A stretch of DNA of 64,000 nt from Gammaproteobacteria bacterium (lineage in GTDB: Bacteria; Pseudomonadota; Gammaproteobacteria; Pseudomonadales; Azotimanducaceae), in the NCBI GenBank assembly GCA_020832085.1, contig JAFIFJ010000038.1:1-64000 (forward strand), in the 5' to 3' direction. Every line of letters begins with the position of its first letter. Position 1 is the stretch's first letter. The position numbers and the translations under genes were made by a program. Below the pieces are notes generated by a model, which had not been told where the DNA came from, searched no databases, and saw nothing but the letters and a program-made list of their open reading frames with translations. Shown here in pieces: positions 61,035 to 64,000 of this stretch.

Positions 61035-62219
61035 TCAGGCCGTCAGGGACGCCAGGGCCCCGCGGAGATCGGCGATCAGGAGGTCGGGTGCCTCCAGGGC
61101 CGCGAAGTGCCCACCCCGCGGCTGCACGGTGTAGTGCATCAGCCTGTAGCTGCGCCGGATCCAGGCGGGCGGGGGCAGATGCAGCTCCTGCGGAAACGCC
61201 GCCACGGCGGTGGGCTTGTCCACATACTCAGGCAGCGGTGGGTCCGACGGGTGCTGGCGCTGCTCGTAATAGAGGCGCATGGACGACGTGATGCTGTGGG
61301 TGAACCAGTACAGCGAGACATTGGTGAGCATGTCATCCCTGCTGATGGCTGACTCGGGATCGCCGTCGTGGTCGCTCCAGGCGTGGAATTTTTCCAGGAT
61401 CCAGGCGGCCAGTCCGGCAGGCGAATCGTTCAGGCCGTAGCCCAGCGTTTGGGGCCGGGTGCCCTGGATCTCCTGGTAGCCGAGGCCGTTGCGGGTGCGC
61501 TGGCGGCTGGCATCGAGGCGTGCCCGTTCGGCGTCGCTGACGTCGGCAAAGGGATCCTCGCTGCGGGGTTTGCGGGCGAACACGAGGTTCAGATGCAGCG
61601 CGGCGCAGGCGGGATCCAGCGCGCCGAGCCAGGTTGCTATGTGGGAGCCCCAGTCGCCCCCTTGGGCCAGATAGTCCCGGTAGCCCAGGGTCGCCATCAG
61701 GGTCTTGAAGCGTTCGGCGCAGGCGCGGCCGTTGCAGCCGTGGCGGTCAGGCGCTGGGGAGAAGCCGTAACCTGGAAGCGACGGCACCACCACGTGAAAG
61801 GCGTCCTCGGCCCGGCCGCCATGAGCCAGGGGGTCGGTGAGCGCGTCGATGACATGCCGGAACTCGACGAAGGAACCGGGCCAGCCATGCAGGAGCAGCA
61901 GGGGGCGGGCATGGGGCTGTGGTGACCGCTGATGGATGAAGTGCAGGGGTTTCCCCGCCACATCCAGCAGAAACTGCGGAAAGCGATTGAGATCACGTTC
62001 CTGGGCGCGCCAGTCGAAGCCCTGGGCCCAGTAGTCGCAGACCTCCTGCAGCCATCGCAGGTTCGTTCCGTCGGTCCAGTCGTCGTCGATGCTGTCCGGC
62101 CACCGGGTCATCTGCAGCCGTCGGTGCAGGTCCTCGATGTCAGCGTCAGGGATGCGGATGGTGAAGGATTCACCCACGTCCGGCCGGCCGGCCTGCAGGG
62201 CGACAGACATGGCGGTCAT
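61035..62219 (-). CDS. Epoxide hydrolase (EHN type)
   Basis: 394 residues. An N-terminal EHN domain (about 15-125, starting ESFTIRIPDADIEDLHRRL) precedes an alpha/beta-hydrolase domain with HGWPGSF (oxyanion hole), QGGDWGS (nucleophile Asp) and a C-terminal histidine in PRGGHFAALE. Epoxide hydrolases open oxiranes to diols. No secretion signal. Its ATG overlaps the upstream hypothetical gene stop in TGATG, so they are co-translated. Confidence 0.88.
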   Translation of the reverse strand: MTAMSVALQAGRPDVGESFTIRIPDADIEDLHRRLQMTRWPDSIDDDWTDGTNLRWLQEVCDYWAQGFDWRAQERDLNRFPQFLLDVAGKPLHFIHQRSPQPHARPLLLLHGWPGSFVEFRHVIDALTDPLAHGGRAEDAFHVVVPSLPGYGFSPAPDRHGCNGRACAERFKTLMATLGYRDYLAQGGDWGSHIATWLGALDPACAALHLNLVFARKPRSEDPFADVSDAERARLDASRQRTRNGLGYQEIQGTRPQTLGYGLNDSPAGLAAWILEKFHAWSDHDGDPESAISRDDMLTNVSLYWFTHSITSSMRLYYEQRQHPSDPPLPEYVDKPTAVAAFPQELHLPPPAWIRRSYRLMHYTVQPRGGHFAALEAPDLLIADLRGALASLTA

Positions 62220-62797
62220 CACCCGTGGGAGAGCGTGAACAGTGCTTCGAGTTTCTCGGTGATGACGCCGGCGATGTCCTTGCGCTCCAGGGATGAGCGA
62301 TGCTGCAGCTCTGACAGCTTGATCCGGTGCAGATGCAGCACGGGCCACTGCTCCTCGAGCTCCCGCAGGTCACCTTTCACCAGCACCGGCAGGAAGGGGT
62401 CGCTGGCCGGTCGCTTGGCCATGATGGCGCGGGCTCCGGACTCGAACGGTACCTGCCGTGGACCCATGCTGCGGTCCTTCAGCAGATTGGTGAGAAAAAG
62501 ACCGGGCTGCTCGATCAAGTCGCCGGGAATGATGTACAGGCCGGTTTCGAGGACGGCTTCCGGGACGATGCCGAAGAAGGTGTCGTGGTAGGCGGCCGGG
62601 TCCGGCAGGATGACCATCCTCCGGCCCTCTTCCTCCGGGTAGAAGATGTCGTAATTGGTGTAGAGCTGCTCGACCGCGCCCGAGTAGACGCAGAGGGTCT
62701 CTTCGAACATCTTGACGAAATCGGTCGCCCGGCGCTTGTTGCCGAAGTTCTCGATATCCCAGGCCAGATCAGGATTGTCAGGATTCTCGAATTCCAT
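62219..62797 (-). CDS. Hypothetical protein coupled to the epoxide hydrolase
   Basis: 192 residues from the ATG at 62797; the open frame continues to a TTG at 62827 or a GTG at 62818. Rich in aromatic and acidic residues (MFEETLCVYSGAVEQLYTNYD and FYPEEEGRRMVILPDPAAY). I do not recognise a family. Overlap of one base with the epoxide hydrolase start suggests joint production; a role in the same pathway is possible but unproven. Confidence 0.6.
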   Translation of the reverse strand: MEFENPDNPDLAWDIENFGNKRRATDFVKMFEETLCVYSGAVEQLYTNYDIFYPEEEGRRMVILPDPAAYHDTFFGIVPEAVLETGLYIIPGDLIEQPGLFLTNLLKDRSMGPRQVPFESGARAIMAKRPASDPFLPVLVKGDLRELEEQWPVLHLHRIKLSELQHRSSLERKDIAGVITEKLEALFTLSHG

Positions 62798-62934
62798 CTC
62801 GATCTCGTTCGCCCACACCGCGGTCAATGCTCAGTCGATATTAACCATCCAACAGCCGGCTGGATATGGTGCCGCCCACATCCTTTGGCGATACCCGCTT
62901 CGGCCCCCGCGGCGCCCGGGCCGGCCTGTCGGGA

Positions 62935-63609
62935 TCACGGCGCCAGGCTCTGCTCCAGCCAGGCGGCCAGGGCCTGCAGCTCCTCCAGACAGATCTCGTG
63001 ACCCATGGGATACTCGCGCCACGTCAGCGGGTAGCCTAAGTCTGTGAGCGTCGAGCGACCGGTGGCTGCGCGCTGGATCGGGATCATCGGATCCATCAGC
63101 CCGTGGGCCATGAACACGCGCACTTCGGCATTGGCCAGACTCAGGCGTTCGGTGACCCGGGCATGGTCATGGAGGTAGGTGGACAGTCCGACGATGCCGG
63201 CGAGGCGTCGCGGGTAGCCGAGACCGGCTTCCAGCGCGATGACGCCGCCTTGGGAAAAGCCTCCGATGATGATCCTGCCGGGCTTGATTCCGCGTGTTTC
63301 CTCACGAGCGATCAGGGCTGCGGCCTGGGCTGCCGAGGCGCGGATGTCCGCGCTGCCGCTGTCGAAGCCGGCACCGGGATCGATGTCGTACCAGGCCCGC
63401 ATCGTCATGCCGCCGTTGATGGTGACGGGCCGTTTCGGGGCATGGGGGAAGATGAAGCGCCAGCGCGCCTCGGCAGGTCGCTGCAGATGAGGCAGGATGC
63501 CTTCGAGGTCATGGCCGTCGGCCCCGAGGCCGTGCAGGAGCAGGATGCTCGCGTCGGCGTCTTCAGGACCGGTTTCGATCACTTCGGGCAGTTCGACGGC
63601 CTCAGGCAC
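62935..63609 (-). CDS. Carboxylesterase/phospholipase-type alpha/beta hydrolase
   Basis: 224 residues from the GTG at 63609, with AAGGAG 6 nt upstream. LLHGLGADGHDL is the oxyanion-hole segment, GFSQGGVIALEAG carries the nucleophile serine, DPMIP the aspartate, and YPMGHEIC the histidine. This matches the bacterial EstB/Lysophospholipase_carboxylesterase group (about 220 residues). A cytosolic esterase of broad specificity. Longer upstream ORF starts lack the ribosome site. Confidence 0.9.
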   Translation of the reverse strand: MPEAVELPEVIETGPEDADASILLLHGLGADGHDLEGILPHLQRPAEARWRFIFPHAPKRPVTINGGMTMRAWYDIDPGAGFDSGSADIRASAAQAAALIAREETRGIKPGRIIIGGFSQGGVIALEAGLGYPRRLAGIVGLSTYLHDHARVTERLSLANAEVRVFMAHGLMDPMIPIQRAATGRSTLTDLGYPLTWREYPMGHEICLEELQALAAWLEQSLAP

Positions 63610-64000
63610 GTTGGGCTCCTTGCGTTGGGCAGGCATGCTGGCGTGGATGGGAACAGGTGGCATGACTGGCACTGATATTGCTGTTCGTTCCCATTTCCCG
63701 GCAGCGGTGTGAAATAATCAACTTCGGTTCGAGGGGCTTGTTATGGAACATCTGCCAATTATATGAACTATTTAGCCTTTTTGGGCGCCGTCGCGGTGGA
63801 CGGAGCGTGTGGAAGCAGCCGTGGCGCGCGCCATGGTAAGCGCTCGAATCAGCGCCGCTCATGGTCCATCGCTGCGCTTGGGGACGGCCGCAGGCAGGCC
63901 ACAGGGTGCCTGCCTGACCCTGTGCCTGCCATGGGGCTCGGATAACTCCCATGGCGGACATTCTGCCCGATCGCGGCGGGAGCCGGGACGTTCGCAATCT
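63610..64000. other. Terminal non-coding region with overlapping inverted repeats
   Basis: No convincing gene. A TATAAT box on the minus strand (63763-63758) with a poor -35 could drive the esterase. Two mutually exclusive hairpins occur: CAGGCAGGC/GCCTGCCTG (63891-63899 and 63908-63916) and ACAGGGT/ACCCTGT (63901-63907 and 63917-63923). A 60-codon plus-strand ORF (63763-63945) is not supported. Confidence 0.4.

Noticed and set aside
63763-63945. 60-codon plus-strand ORF near the end of the window
   Set aside because: No ribosome site and low-complexity basic composition; the region contains overlapping inverted repeats.

Overview
The window is a GC-rich (roughly 65 percent by eye), gene-dense stretch of a chromosome from a gammaproteobacterium. 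GspB/ExeA, a YihG-type acyltransferase, ExoI (sbcB), MetR, SixA, RhlB and a large TonB-dependent receptor point to that class. A P450, SDRs, a crotonase, an acyl-CoA carboxyltransferase, a 3-ketosteroid-dehydrogenase-like flavoprotein and an epoxide hydrolase suggest an aerobic heterotroph that can use lipids or terpenoids/steroids. I cannot name the genus. No rRNA, tRNA, CRISPR array, prophage or transposase was seen, so this reads as core and flexible chromosome rather than an island.

Layout. 0.1-3.4 kb (-): gspB, exeA and an acyltransferase gene. 3.4-5.9 kb: a lipoprotein metallo-aminopeptidase and a DASS carrier. 6.0-9.7 kb: sbcB overlapping an osmoprotectant-type ABC importer whose binding protein and permease are one polypeptide. 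9.7-11 kb (-): apeB. 11.2-16.1 kb: a quorum-sensing locus of the Vibrio Cqs / Legionella Lqs type, with a CqsA/LqsA synthase and a fatty-acid-hydroxylase-family enzyme on +, facing a minus-strand operon of a ribbon-helix-helix protein, a CqsS/LqsS sensor kinase and an LqsR response regulator. 16.4-18.7 kb: an RND exporter. 18.8-24 kb: NUDIX and an ABC/AttH export operon. 24.2-26.5 kb: a REC-PAS-GGDEF-EAL protein. 26.6-34.6 kb: metabolic genes (PLP lyase, SDR, purC), MscS, a flavoprotein, a P450, a TrmB-like methyltransferase. 34.7-40 kb: a lone biotinyl-carrier protein, NnrU, crotonase, carboxyltransferase and SDR, with a hexanucleotide tandem repeat at 38.9 kb. 40.1-45.5 kb: PilZ, two methyltransferases, a toroid-fold protein, a GT4 glycosyltransferase and an HD hydrolase. 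45.7-47.9 kb: metR, a probable structured non-coding RNA and a PNPOx-family gene. 48.1-53.3 kb: lipoprotein, sixA, GAF/HD-GYP, HAD, hisC. 53.4-63.6 kb: TonB receptor, SIMPL lipoprotein, an argC-aminotransferase-rhlB operon, an epoxide hydrolase pair and a carboxylesterase.

The most interesting item is the alpha-hydroxyketone-type quorum-sensing locus at 11-16 kb. It is complete (synthase, sensor, regulator), carries two unusual partners (a di-iron hydroxylase-family enzyme directly behind the synthase and a ribbon-helix-helix protein in front of the sensor), and is bracketed by two near-identical 26-bp palindromic sites (11094-11119 and 16340-16365; 23 of 26 bases equal), a candidate operator pair that would also place apeB or the RND exporter in the regulon. 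The second is a minus-strand transcription unit at 46.66-47.0 kb with a consensus sigma70 promoter, a strong terminator, several hairpins, no substantial ORF, and a 13-nt sequence exactly complementary to the 3' end of 16S rRNA.

Cyclic-di-GMP signalling is represented by three genes (GGDEF-EAL, PilZ, HD-GYP). Start sites were chosen from ribosome-binding sites and family lengths; uncertain ones are flagged.
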